Assembly (NCBI GenBank): GCA_049649525.1
Contig: JBARZE010000002.1
Location: 124,001-188,000 of the forward strand
Source of the DNA: JAAURB01 sp049649525
GTDB taxonomy: Bacteria; Cyanobacteriota; Cyanobacteriia; Cyanobacteriales; Microcoleaceae
Reading direction: 5' to 3'
Length of the DNA: 64,000 nucleotides
The notes beneath the pieces were generated by a model that had not been told where the DNA came from, ran no database searches, and worked only from the letters and a program-made list of their open reading frames with translations. This document shows positions 34,905-44,466 of the stretch, in pieces; within the stretch, counting starts at the first letter, position 1; every line of letters begins with the position of its first letter. A program made the translations under genes and the position numbers.

Positions 34905-36338
34905 AAATAACCTTAGTCATTCATATCTAGTGTGCAGCATTACAATTGTAGCTGAAGATATCTTTTTGAGTCAGAATAACAATGAAGATACAAAGGATGC
35001 AAAGAATGATAGGTTATTATGGCAACGAGGCAGCATGAAGCCTATTCTAGACATTAGTAATGATTCACTATTATGATGAAATTCTATATAAATTTATTCA
35101 AAGATAATGACTCCGCTTCAGATAGCGAGTTAGCACCTTTTAATAATTTTACTCATGCTCTGCAATACGCTTAACCACAAGCTGGGGTATACATGGCTTT
35201 AAGAGTTTATAATACTGCTAATTGCGAAATTTTTCCTCTATTAATTCCTTCTCAAGTTGTGTTGATAGGACAAGGAAATGAAATACATAAACAGGAAGGT
35301 GTATTTATTATGAGGGATGGAATTTGTAGCCGCTTAATTTTAAAAGCTAAAAATATTAATTACAATTTTAATATAGCAATCATAAATCATTTGTAAAATT
35401 CTTGAACTTCTTAAAAAAATGCCTCTTTCTCTCTTCCCTTCTGCCTTCTGCCTCAAAACAGTCACTGATTATCACGAATCAGATAGGATTGCTATATAAA
35501 AATTCTCAGCTTTACCAACTATAACAGTTAATCATGCTTAAACAGATGGAATTGGGGTTTTAATTGAGTTTATTTTATTTATAATAACTGGTTCTCAAAT
35601 TGTACTATCAAAACAAAATATAATATTTATTTGTAACGGTAACTGCAATTGTTAAAGTATTTAGTAATAGTTTTATATAAAATAGTGAAAATGGGATGAT
35701 TTTAGAGAAAAGTCCTAAACAATAACTTCAGAATAATCAGTTACTTAATAATAGATGGGGTGTACATATTAAAGGTGAAGCGGCTCTACTCATTATAAAT
35801 AATAAAATACAGTAAAATCAGACTGGCATAATATTAACAGACAATTGCAAGCCTGTTTAACAAAATAATAAAATAGAAAACAATCATTCGGAGGATGTAA
35901 CTATTATTAAATAAGCTCAACTCGACTTCGGCAATAGTCAAGATATAGCATTTTTAAATGATTCGTGAAAACTTTTCTTTAATGAACCACAGAGACACTC
36001 ATAACATAGAGGGAAGACGATAGAGAATTTTTATAAACCATTTAGGATTGCTATATAGGTTTAAATATTATCAATAATAATAGCATATACGATTTCTACA
36101 ATGCTAGTCAATTTCAGTTATATTGCGTATCGCAATATCAAGTAATAGCCGCATAAAATAGAGATAATGCAGTTCATTTAGCTGGTATTATTCGGCTAAA
36201 AAATATGACGAAATAGTTATTCAAATCATATTGTTTAAGTTTGAAAACATTAAAATAACAACAGATAAAATCCTCGTTTTATTCCCATTCAAGGTCAATT
36301 AGTTAAGCTCTAGTAAAGTCAGACTGAATATAGGTATT
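34905..36338. other. Long AT-rich region, 1434 bp, probably degraded
   Basis: No intact gene is convincing. Two in-frame pieces at 35073-35175 (MMKFYINLFKDNDSASDSEL) and 35193-35396 (MALRVYNTANCEIFPLL) share one frame interrupted by a single TAA, which would fit a decayed gene. A short sequence resembling GGATTGCTATATA recurs near 35490 and 36047, and similar words (CATTTATGAATTGCTATA) near 42766. A CT-rich tract with TTCTGCCTTCTGCC lies near 35435. These look like remnants of dispersed repeats. Confidence 0.5.
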
Positions 36339-37223
36339 TTAGGGTGTATTTTCTATTACTGAAACAGAGAAATCTGCAAAATCAGTGTGAACATCTTTAG
36401 GAGTTGCCCAAGATGTGCTACCGCCACCAAAAAAGGTAGAAAAGAAAATACCTTCAATTTTTAAATTATCAGTTGTACGAAAGGTCAGTTTATCTTCATC
36501 AATCACTAATTTACCATCTACCCAAACCCGAATTTTACCATCTTTTTCATCTGGATAATTCAGGATAACTTCTTGTTCAATATGATGCCATAAACCCGGA
36601 ACAAACTGCCAAGAACCGCGCCCAATAGATGTACCATAATTTTTACTGGTTGGCAGATAAGCATAAAGTTCTCCATCCCCATCTCTACGCCACATTAACC
36701 GCGTCGAAAAACCATTTGTTCCATCCGGAATATTACCGCCACTTGTCTCTGTACCGCCAAATAAACCCGGTAATTTCCCCCCTTTAACAAACTCAAAATC
36801 ATCAGAAAATCTGACATAATAACTAAGTTTTAAAGCATCCGTCGGGGCAATATTTAAAGTCGCATAAAATTGTGCGCCACCGAGGGGACGATCTTTTTTC
36901 CGTGAAACACTAGGACTAGCTGAACCTTCAGGATAGCGCACCCGTAAAACCTGTTGAAATTGTCGAGTTGGGTCAGAAACTACCTCAATATTTTCTTCTC
37001 CCCAAGCCCCGCCTGAGCGAATATTCCATTGGTTTCGCCAATTTTGTTCTGCAAAACTATTCGACCAATTTCGGGCTGTTGCGACTAAAGTGGGTGATGA
37101 TTGTGATATTGAATCTGTTGTTTCAATTGATTCGTTTAATTGCTGATTAGAAGAGCCACATTGAGTTAAAGTCAGCCACAAAAGACTAATTCCGAGTAAA
37201 ATAACACGAGGAGACTGAGTCAT
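36339..37223 (-). CDS. Polysaccharide lyase family 14-like lipoprotein
   Basis: A 294-residue secreted protein. The N-terminus (VILLGISLLWLTLTQC) is a signal peptide that ends in a possible, atypical lipobox. The mature part has the jelly-roll pattern of PL14/PL20 lyases: KLPGLFGGTETSGGN, FSTRLMWRRDGDGELYAYLP, GSWQFVPGLWHHIEQEV and IRVWVDGKLVID. These enzymes cleave glucuronan or alginate by beta-elimination; activity here is not certain. It may trim extracellular polysaccharide. It lies 47 bp downstream of bioD on the same strand. Confidence 0.75.
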   Translation of the reverse strand: MTQSPRVILLGISLLWLTLTQCGSSNQQLNESIETTDSISQSSPTLVATARNWSNSFAEQNWRNQWNIRSGGAWGEENIEVVSDPTRQFQQVLRVRYPEGSASPSVSRKKDRPLGGAQFYATLNIAPTDALKLSYYVRFSDDFEFVKGGKLPGLFGGTETSGGNIPDGTNGFSTRLMWRRDGDGELYAYLPTSKNYGTSIGRGSWQFVPGLWHHIEQEVILNYPDEKDGKIRVWVDGKLVIDEDKLTFRTTDNLKIEGIFFSTFFGGGSTSWATPKDVHTDFADFSVSVIENTP

Positions 37224-37270
37224 GATTTAATGGGTTCGGTATCAATAAAAAGCAAAAAAAACAATGCAGA

Positions 37271-37984
37271 TTAAGCTGAGTAGAGATTTGAGATATCAAG
37301 CTGAGGAATGATTTTTTCTAACTCTAAATTGGCGGCTATTTTTGTTAATATCGTGATATCCTCTAAATTATCAAGATAAGGAATTACCCCTAAAATGGGT
37401 GTTTGAGTTAAGGATTGAATTAAATCAATCGGCGCTAACTGTTGAACTTCTTCTGTGGTCGTGGGTTGAGCGCAATTTAAAATAATACCCCGTAAATTTA
37501 CTTTCATTTGTCGGGCTAAGGCAACATTGGCAACAGCGTTGGCGATCGCACCCAATTTAACCGGAACAATTAACACAGTTGGTAACTGCCAATCTCGTGC
37601 TAAATCTGCCACAATTAATTCATTTGTAATCGGAGAACCTAACCCCCCCAACGCTTCAACAATGACTTGATCTCGCTGACTTTGTAGCTTTGAAAGGGCC
37701 GACCAAACAGGTGCTAAATCAATTGAACGATTTTCTAATTCAGCCGCAACCGGAGGAGCTAAGGGCGCTTCAAAATACAACGGGTTAATTTCTTCTAAAG
37801 ATTGATCTAAAGAAAACAGTTGAGTATAGCGTTCGCGATCGCCTATTCCTGCTTGAATGGGTTTAAGCACTCCTAAACGCTGAGATGGGCAATAAGTCTG
37901 CCAATAAGCAATTAAAGCAGTTGTTAAAACAGTTTTGCCGACTTCTGTATCGGTTGCTGTAATCAATAGTGTATTTTTGTTCAT
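37271..37984 (-). CDS. bioD: Dethiobiotin synthase
   Basis: A 237-residue enzyme that closes the ureido ring of dethiobiotin from diaminopelargonic acid, CO2 and ATP in biotin synthesis. The P-loop TDTEVGKT at 11-18, the substrate Lys in VLKPIQAG, the EALGGLGSP loop and the nucleotide-binding LNCAQP are visible. It follows the kinase gene by 3 bp, so translation is likely coupled. Confidence 0.93.
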   Translation of the reverse strand: MNKNTLLITATDTEVGKTVLTTALIAYWQTYCPSQRLGVLKPIQAGIGDRERYTQLFSLDQSLEEINPLYFEAPLAPPVAAELENRSIDLAPVWSALSKLQSQRDQVIVEALGGLGSPITNELIVADLARDWQLPTVLIVPVKLGAIANAVANVALARQMKVNLRGIILNCAQPTTTEEVQQLAPIDLIQSLTQTPILGVIPYLDNLEDITILTKIAANLELEKIIPQLDISNLYSA

Positions 37985-37987
37985 GAA

Positions 37988-40219
37988 TCATAATCCTCCA
38001 ATTTGTCCAGCAGAAGTGGGTTCGCCTGTTTCCCAATTCCCTTGATTTTCTTCTTCTAATAGTTCTAACAGTTCTCCTTTGTCATTGGGGGTTTCTGTAT
38101 CAGTGGGTGTTTCTGAAGTTTGCGGGTCTGGCGTTGGAATGGGTTCGGGGAGCGGTTCTGGGAGGGGTTTTTCAGCATCCTCTGGCTTAGACAACGGAAC
38201 ATCTTCAGAGACGGGGTCAGGCGGTTCAGCAGGGGCTGGAATCTCATCTACTATAGGGATCTCTGGTGACATGGGATCGGATGGCTCAGATCCCGAATTT
38301 GAGGGAATTTGTGGTTCTTCAGTGGGTTCAGGTGTAGGTTCAGGAAACGGCTCAGGAATAGGTTCGGGGAGCGGTTCAGGGAACGGCTCAGGAATAGGTT
38401 CGGGTGTAGGTTCAGGAAACGGCTCAGGAATAGGTTCGGGTGTAGGTTCGGGGAACGGCTCAGGAATAGGTTCGGGTGCAGGTTCGGGGAACGGCTCAGG
38501 AATAGGTTCGGGGAGCGGTTCCGGGAACGGCTCAGGAATAGGTTCGGGTGTGGGCTCAGGGGTGAAAATAGGAACAACTGGGTCAAGGGAATTGATCAAA
38601 TTGATATCAAGAGTATATTCACTTTTTACTCGCCCCGGAATGGGTTTGAGCTGAATTGTATAATCACCGCTATTAGGTAAAGTACCTTGCCATTCATTGG
38701 TCACTTGTGGAGTCAGAGATGCTTGATTTGGCCCCACTAAGCTAAACAGTACCCCACCCCCCACTGAAATATACACTTGTTGTCCGGCTTCTGCATCAAA
38801 ACGGTAATTTTTAGCAGAATCTCGATTTCGTAAAGTTCCTTTGCGCGATAAAGGTTGATTCACTTTAACATTTAAGCGGCGCGATGCAGGAGTGGGTTTA
38901 GGTTTGGGGGTAGGTGTCGGTTTAGGTGTCGGTTTAGGTGTGGGGGTAGGTGTGGGGGTAGGTGTGGGGGTAGGTGTGGGGGTAGGAAAGGGAGTCAGTT
39001 GAGGAGTTGAATTTTCCGAAGGAGTTGGAATGGTAACTTCTTCAACTTCCCGAGATTGAGATAATTGTCTGACCAATGCCCAAGATCCCCATCCAATTAG
39101 AAAAACAATCAACGAACCAGCAGCAACAATCATTGCGGGTCTTTCCCAAACTTTGGGGCTACCGATCGCCTGGCCTGGAGAGGTTGATTTCCCAGGCTTC
39201 GCCACAGCCGATACAGCCGCAGGTCTTCCAACAGGTAGAGTTTTCATCTCTGACCAATTGGGGGTTGCAGGATTAGCTGCAGGACGGGCAGTGGCAGGGG
39301 CGAGAGTGAGTTGTTGTAATGCTTGTTCAACAGTGGCAGCAGAGGGATAGCGATCGCCTTGTCGCTGGGCTAACATCCGGTTTAAGATTTGAGCCAAAGC
39401 CGGACGAACATTGGCCCACTGTTGCCAATTCCAACTCAGGGTTGTTTGATCGAGTAATTGTTGAGGTTCTTTGCCTGTCAGTAAGACAATTGCAGTTACG
39501 GCCAACGCATACAGATCGCTACTGTGAGAAACTTGACCTGTTTGTAATTGTTCAACGGGTGCATAACCCAACTTGCCCACACGAGTCGCGGGGGGTTGAG
39601 TGGACTGGGTTTGAATTTGAGTTGCAATTTCATTAACTACCCCAAAATCAATTAAAACGGGTAGTTGATCGGACTGTCTGAGGATAATATTATCGGGTGA
39701 AATATCTCGATGAATAATACCTAAGCTGTGAATGTATTGCAGAACGGGCAGCATTTGCCTGAGAAACTGTAGAATTTCAGTTTCCGAAAAAGTTTTCGCT
39801 TGACCCTCTGGGGACTGCTGACGCTCTCTGAGCAAGGTGTGATAAGTTTTGCCCTCGACAAAATCTTGCACTAAAAATAACCGCTGATTTTCTTCAAACA
39901 CAGCGGCAAATTGAGGAATTTGAGGATGTCGAATTTGATAGAGGACTTGAGCCTCTCGCCTGAATAATTCTTTCGATTTTTCTAGGGCATAAGTCCCAGC
40001 TTGGGCCGGAATAAACTCTTTCAGGGCGCAGCGTTCATTGAAGCGTCCTTGATCTTCTGCCAAGTAAGTTTGGCCAAATCCGCCTTGACCCAAGATCCCA
40101 ATAATTCGGTAGCGATGCTGCAGAACAGCCCCAAGTGGAATCGCCGATTGCATGATAGGTTGTCCAGTATGAAAAGAAGTGATTAACCATTCAAAATCAA
40201 TAATGCACTCATTTTGCAA
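37988..40219 (-). CDS. Membrane Ser/Thr kinase with PT and PEP repeats and a PPC domain
   Basis: A 743-residue protein; an ATG at 40153 (MQSAIPLG) is the more family-like start. The kinase domain has GQGGFGQTYLAED near 44-56, the ATP-binding Lys67, HRDISPDN (Ser-Pro in place of Lys-Pro) and DFG in LIDFGVVNEIAT. One transmembrane helix lies near 363-387 (MIVAAGSLIVFLIGWGSW). Outside is a PT repeat of about 40 residues, a PPC-like beta domain (RKGTLRNRDSAKNYRFDA, LPNSGDYTIQLKPIPG) near 450-545, and about seven 12-residue EPIPEPFPEP units. The PPC domain is shared with 55626. It is probably a sensor kinase with a wall-spanning stalk; the signal is unknown. Confidence 0.9.
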   Translation of the reverse strand: MQNECIIDFEWLITSFHTGQPIMQSAIPLGAVLQHRYRIIGILGQGGFGQTYLAEDQGRFNERCALKEFIPAQAGTYALEKSKELFRREAQVLYQIRHPQIPQFAAVFEENQRLFLVQDFVEGKTYHTLLRERQQSPEGQAKTFSETEILQFLRQMLPVLQYIHSLGIIHRDISPDNIILRQSDQLPVLIDFGVVNEIATQIQTQSTQPPATRVGKLGYAPVEQLQTGQVSHSSDLYALAVTAIVLLTGKEPQQLLDQTTLSWNWQQWANVRPALAQILNRMLAQRQGDRYPSAATVEQALQQLTLAPATARPAANPATPNWSEMKTLPVGRPAAVSAVAKPGKSTSPGQAIGSPKVWERPAMIVAAGSLIVFLIGWGSWALVRQLSQSREVEEVTIPTPSENSTPQLTPFPTPTPTPTPTPTPTPTPKPTPKPTPTPKPKPTPASRRLNVKVNQPLSRKGTLRNRDSAKNYRFDAEAGQQVYISVGGGVLFSLVGPNQASLTPQVTNEWQGTLPNSGDYTIQLKPIPGRVKSEYTLDINLINSLDPVVPIFTPEPTPEPIPEPFPEPLPEPIPEPFPEPAPEPIPEPFPEPTPEPIPEPFPEPTPEPIPEPFPEPLPEPIPEPFPEPTPEPTEEPQIPSNSGSEPSDPMSPEIPIVDEIPAPAEPPDPVSEDVPLSKPEDAEKPLPEPLPEPIPTPDPQTSETPTDTETPNDKGELLELLEEENQGNWETGEPTSAGQIGGL
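38325..38562. repeat. 36-bp minisatellite coding for PEP repeats
   Basis: About seven units of a 36-bp sequence (ggttcgggtgtaggttcagg and onward) in the kinase gene, each encoding 12 residues of EPIPEPFPEPxP. Units differ by few bases, so length change by slippage or recombination between strains is likely. Confidence 0.85.
38888..38992. repeat. 12-bp tandem repeat coding for PT/PK repeats
   Basis: Units of GGTGTGGGGGTA and close variants, on the minus strand encoding TPTPTPKPTPKPT. It precedes the PPC domain on the outer side of the membrane helix. Confidence 0.85.
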
Positions 40220-40233
40220 TGCATACTCAATAG

Positions 40234-40692
40234 TTAACCCTTCAACTTATCTTTAACAATTTCTTGAACTTTTTTGCCATCTGCTTGACCCTTTAAGCGT
40301 TGCATCACAGGCCCCATCACTTTACCCATATCTTTGGGGGAACTGGCTCCCACTTGAGTAATGACTTCTTCTACTGCCGCTGCAATTTCGGCTTCGGACA
40401 TTTGTTGGGGTAAGTATTCTTCAATAATCGCTAATTCTGCCGCTTCTGAGTCGGCTAATTCGTCGCGTCCGGCTTTACGATATTGTTCAATCGAGTCTCG
40501 TCGTTGTTTAGCTTGCTGCATCAACGTTTCCATCTCTTGTTCGGGGGTTAAAGTCTCTTTGCCTTGTCCGCGAGCGGTGCTTTCTTTCTCGATCAAAACT
40601 TTTTTAATACTACGAACGGTTTCTAAACGAACTTTGTCTTTCGCCTTCATTGCCGCTTTGATGTCTTCGGAGATTCGATCTTTTAAACTCAT
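40234..40692 (-). CDS. GatB/YqeY-domain protein
   Basis: A 152-residue protein with the YqeY signature: LKDRISEDIKAAMKAKDKVR, LETVRSIKK and the C-terminal PKDMGKVMGPVMQRLKGQADG. The domain is the tRNA-binding tail of GatB occurring alone. A link to tRNA-dependent amidation is suspected in the family but not shown. It is complete and ordinary. Confidence 0.93.
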   Translation of the reverse strand: MSLKDRISEDIKAAMKAKDKVRLETVRSIKKVLIEKESTARGQGKETLTPEQEMETLMQQAKQRRDSIEQYRKAGRDELADSEAAELAIIEEYLPQQMSEAEIAAAVEEVITQVGASSPKDMGKVMGPVMQRLKGQADGKKVQEIVKDKLKG

Positions 40693-40807
40693 GATCAGAT
40701 TTCGATTAAATTAACTATTTTACTGAATATTCCAGAAATTTTTTTCGATGTGTTGAGTAAAAATCAGTATTTTCCCTGTTTCAAATTAGTACATCATCCT
40801 CCAATAT

Positions 40808-41236
40808 CTATTCAGAGCAGTCTAGCCATCGTTGTAGAATTAAAGCTGCTGCTTTACGATCTATCAATTCTTTATTGCGTGAAGGTGATATATTTTGTGC
40901 CACCATCATCTGCTTAGCTTCAATCGAGGTTAATCGTTCATCAACATATTCTAGAGGCAGAGAGAGCGCTTTTGCCAAACGTTTAGCATATTTTTTGACC
41001 CGTCGTCCTTGAGTTCCGAGGGTTCCATTCATTGAGTAAGGTAAACCCACCACCAGTCGCTGTACTTGCCGAGACTCAATTAGTTCTTGGAATTGAACCA
41101 AATCTTGCTGAAACGAACTGCGCTTGAGGGTGGTAATACCCGTTGCAATTAAACCCGTACCATCACAGCCTGCTATGCCAATTCGTTTGTTACCAATATC
41201 GAGTCCGAGTACAGAAATCAATGGAGAGTTTGTCAT
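40808..41236 (-). CDS. ruvX: Holliday-junction resolvase-type nuclease YqgF
   Basis: A 142-residue RNase H-fold protein. The acidic residues are in LGLDIGNKRIG (D13), GLPYSMNGTLG and VDERLTSIEA, as in RuvX/YqgF, which has been linked both to Holliday-junction resolution and to 16S rRNA 5' processing. The size is typical. It begins 154 bp after the GNAT gene. Confidence 0.93.
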   Translation of the reverse strand: MTNSPLISVLGLDIGNKRIGIAGCDGTGLIATGITTLKRSSFQQDLVQFQELIESRQVQRLVVGLPYSMNGTLGTQGRRVKKYAKRLAKALSLPLEYVDERLTSIEAKQMMVAQNISPSRNKELIDRKAAALILQRWLDCSE

Positions 41237-41390
41237 TCGTTATTTCTAAGCAACAGGATATGAATTATGAGTGGGATTTGCGATCATAATCTTGGGTTTA
41301 TACTCCCCACTCAATTACAGACGTTACATGTCAATCTCTACTTACTCAATTACAGATGTTACATGCAACGTCTCTACATACTCCTTACTT

Positions 41391-42641
41391 CTAATTTTCT
41401 GAGGGGTTTTCACTCCCTGGTTGAAACGTATCAGTTTCATCAATTTCAGAAAACTCAGATACATTGTAAGAAGACCCTTTGAGAGTATCTGTTCCTTTGC
41501 CTTTGCCTTCACCCGAGTGCGGATTCATGGGGCCAAGCCAAGACATCCGACCCGGAACGGGTTTACGAGCGGGTTGTAAACTTTGTAACATATCAGACAG
41601 TTGTAGTCCATCCAAAGATAATTTAGACTCCCGTAACTTGTGCCAAACTGAACGAGACATCAGCAATGTATGTTCGGCTTGAGTTGCGCCAATTTTTTCT
41701 AAATACGCTTCTCGTTCGGGTTGATAATCTACAGAAGCTAATCTTAACCCTTGCTTAGGGAATGCTTGAGCTAAATGTGCCATTTGAGACAATAACTCAG
41801 GATACAACCAAGTATAAGCCGGATGAACGGTTAATTCTGCGGTGTGAGCAGAGTGTCCTTTTTTACAAAGTTGCATTTGAAAATAACCAATTGCAGCCTT
41901 ACGCTGAGGTTCAAACACATAACCACTGACTTGTTCTCGGCAACTATACCAATGCTTAAAACCATCCCAAACCGATTTCAACACACTGGTTTTGAAGTCT
42001 GAGACATGGCGGTCAAACACTTGCCGCAGCAGCGGTGGCATCGAGACTGTGTCAAGTTGATACAATAGTTGAGCATCTGAATTGCTCACAGGTAGGAGAT
42101 TGGGTAAGTCCGGTGGAGTCGTCGCTAGCTGTTGGAGTAGTGGGGGCTCAACTGACCAATAGGTGGTTTGGGCTAGCGGTTGAAATCCATTTTGACGATA
42201 AAGCGCTAAGTTCGTTTTATCATTCACATCAACTTCTAGCATCCAAGTTCTGGCTTCCCATAGGGTTTCAAAACAATGGCGTAACAGTTGAGAACCAATA
42301 CGGGTAGAGTTACAACTGGGATTAACGGCAATATGATTAACGCGCCAAGTACTACGAGTTTGATTAAATGGAGAAACTTGAATAATCCCTTGAACTTGCC
42401 CTTGTTGTTCTGCGACGTAAGCGTTAAATACATGCTGGCAGGGATTAGGAAATAAACTGAAAACCTTCAATACCCCATACCAACGACGAAGTTGTTGTAA
42501 GAGTTGATTAGTCCGCTGCCCTGAGGCTTCATCATCGAAACTGGCTGAGGTGAGAAGTAGTTGTTCAATTTCATCTAAGTCCCGATATTGAAAGGGACGA
42601 ATCGTGATTTGATCTTGATTTTGAGGAATAAATAATGTCAT
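41391..42641 (-). CDS. GNAT-family acetyltransferase (double-domain)
   Basis: A 416-residue protein. The first GNAT domain (about 14-160) has INHIAVNPSCNSTRIGSQLL, which carries the CoA-binding segment, and YRQNGFQPL at its end. A second, degenerate GNAT-like half (about 190-340) has AELTVHPAYTWLYPELLSQM. The C-terminal 90 residues are a Ser/Gly/Pro-rich extension. The substrate is unknown. Two-domain GNATs of this type occur widely in cyanobacteria. Confidence 0.8.
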   Translation of the reverse strand: MTLFIPQNQDQITIRPFQYRDLDEIEQLLLTSASFDDEASGQRTNQLLQQLRRWYGVLKVFSLFPNPCQHVFNAYVAEQQGQVQGIIQVSPFNQTRSTWRVNHIAVNPSCNSTRIGSQLLRHCFETLWEARTWMLEVDVNDKTNLALYRQNGFQPLAQTTYWSVEPPLLQQLATTPPDLPNLLPVSNSDAQLLYQLDTVSMPPLLRQVFDRHVSDFKTSVLKSVWDGFKHWYSCREQVSGYVFEPQRKAAIGYFQMQLCKKGHSAHTAELTVHPAYTWLYPELLSQMAHLAQAFPKQGLRLASVDYQPEREAYLEKIGATQAEHTLLMSRSVWHKLRESKLSLDGLQLSDMLQSLQPARKPVPGRMSWLGPMNPHSGEGKGKGTDTLKGSSYNVSEFSEIDETDTFQPGSENPSEN

Positions 42642-42875
42642 ATTTTAAGAGGTAAATTTATTAATTTAGTTTAGATAGATTAAGAGATAATAGGCAACAG
42701 CGGAACAGGGAACAGAATTAAGCATTCGGGAATTTTTACAGAAGTTGAGGTTCGGCGCAAATCATTTATGAATTGCTATAAAAGTCACTCATTTCTTTGA
42801 CCCAATGCTTGAGATTAACTGACTGCTACTCTCCTCACTCTCTATATTCTACAGACCATCTCAAATAGCAATGGT

Positions 42876-44045
42876 TTAAGTCGGCCGAATCAAGACAACA
42901 GGGGTTTGTTCATCTGCATTACCTGCGGGGTTACTCCGTAAGCTTTGCTCCAAGAGAGTCTGAGAAACATCAGAAGTCGCTGCTAATATTTTAACGGCTT
43001 TCAAATCATTTACGTCTACAATCGCCGCTGCCAGTCCCGTTTCTTGCTGAATGCGCTCAACAACTTGTTGAGGTTGATCCGGCCCCAGGACGATAAACTG
43101 CTCGTAAGGCGGTAATGTACCTGTCACATCGTCTATGAGTCGGGCTTGTTCTCCAGCAAGTTGGTAAAATACACCCCCCTGTCTAAATATTTTAGCGATC
43201 GCACCCCCGATAAAGGCAAAAAACACACGACTTGGCCCGACCACATCTACTAAAGCTTGCAGTCCACAGGCAGTGGCTAAACTAGAAGTGGGTAAAAAGA
43301 AATAGCAAACTCGTTTAGCTACCCATCCGGGGTGAATCTCACTGGGATGACGGAAGCGTTGTTGCATTAACGCTAAAGGGGTTTCTCCTAGTGTAACAAT
43401 ATCTCCGGGTTGAGCATGAGGTTTAACATAGCGCTTAATCACCTCAACCGGATCATCGAGATGGGTTAGTAAATGAGTGGGGATCGGAAAAACCATTGAT
43501 ACATCAGTCTTTCGCGGGGTGGGCGCAACATGGGCATCCGGAAATTTTAATGCCATGATGGCGTGAGTGGTTTTGGGAATTCTACCTTGAGGGCCATAAG
43601 TCAGATAGTGAACTTTTACCCAAGCCGACTTCAACGGGGTTAAATTTTTTCCTTTAATCTCAACTTGTACTTTCAGTTTGGTCTTGTCGCGGCTTTTAAT
43701 AATATAGGCAAACCAGTAACGATCCGGTCGGGGGGGCGCATCAGTATGACCTGAAATGATTTGTGTCGTCCAACTGATCCCCTCTAAACTCTCCCCCGAT
43801 AGTAGCTTCACTTCAGCGCTGACTTCGGGGACCATTACTTCTAAGCGGTCTGTCCGGTTCCGTAACTCCATCTCCCCAGTCAAGATATAATGCTGTGGAT
43901 TATCTAGATCCTGATGCCAGTCTCCTGGAGTTAAAATCAAATCATTCCCCGGACGACGGCGATACTGAATTTCTAACAATGATGCAACTAAACCCAAAAA
44001 CAGTAGAATCAATCCAACTCCAATACCCAGACTTGTGACAATCAC
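42876..44045 (-). CDS. CofE (F420-0:gamma-glutamyl ligase)-like membrane-anchored protein
   Basis: A 389-residue protein. An N-terminal helix (IGVGLILLFLGLVASLLEI) anchors it; residues about 30-180 form an unassigned beta-rich domain; from about 185 the sequence resembles CofE (VIKRYVKPHAQPGDIVTLGE, then TACGLQALVDVVGPSRVFFA). In F420-makers CofE adds glutamates to F420-0. Most cyanobacteria make the F0 chromophore for photolyase but not F420, so the substrate here is open. The call relies on remembered similarity to proteins of this annotation. Confidence 0.65.
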   Translation of the reverse strand: MIVTSLGIGVGLILLFLGLVASLLEIQYRRRPGNDLILTPGDWHQDLDNPQHYILTGEMELRNRTDRLEVMVPEVSAEVKLLSGESLEGISWTTQIISGHTDAPPRPDRYWFAYIIKSRDKTKLKVQVEIKGKNLTPLKSAWVKVHYLTYGPQGRIPKTTHAIMALKFPDAHVAPTPRKTDVSMVFPIPTHLLTHLDDPVEVIKRYVKPHAQPGDIVTLGETPLALMQQRFRHPSEIHPGWVAKRVCYFFLPTSSLATACGLQALVDVVGPSRVFFAFIGGAIAKIFRQGGVFYQLAGEQARLIDDVTGTLPPYEQFIVLGPDQPQQVVERIQQETGLAAAIVDVNDLKAVKILAATSDVSQTLLEQSLRSNPAGNADEQTPVVLIRPT

Positions 44046-44466
44046 GCCTATTACCTAATCTCTAAACAACATCTGAAGCCATGTTTAACCTCGTTGAATC
44101 TATTATTCCAGAAGTTGTCGGTCTCTACGGCTTCCGGCTTGGGCAATTGTGAAAACTTCTGACCTAAAATTTTTTATTACCACAATTTGTTTTATTTGTC
44201 TACCTGATGTAAACTAATATTAAAATGATCGTCGATTAAAGTGGAGTTTATTAATAAAAATTATTATGTTATTAACACATATATCGTTACTCTGAAGTCT
44301 ACCGATCAAGGGAAGCCTTATATAATCAACCTCAGAACTAATATTGAGGTCTGTTTTCTCCCCCTTTAGCTCAGACGATTCGATCTCGACCGTCGTTGAT
44401 TCTGAGATAAAGATTTGTAAACTAATAGGAAGTGCAGATTGCACTATCGGTTTTTTTAGGAATCCC
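44046..44466. other. Intergenic region, 421 bp, divergent genes
   Basis: It should hold promoters for the CofE-like gene (minus) and cruF (plus). The cruF reading frame extends upstream to 44344, but that extension looks non-coding. No promoter pair was identified with confidence. Confidence 0.4.

Noticed and set aside
35193..35396. 67-codon frame in the long gap
   Set aside because: No known family, and it seems to continue an upstream frame across a stop; treated as possible decay.
38325..38562. Possible CRISPR array
   Set aside because: The units are contiguous, in frame and lack unique spacers; it is a coding minisatellite.
38079..38680. Open frames of 191 and 123 codons opposite the kinase gene
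   Set aside because: They are antisense shadows of the PEP repeat, rich in Gly/Ser or Arg/Phe because of the 36-bp unit.
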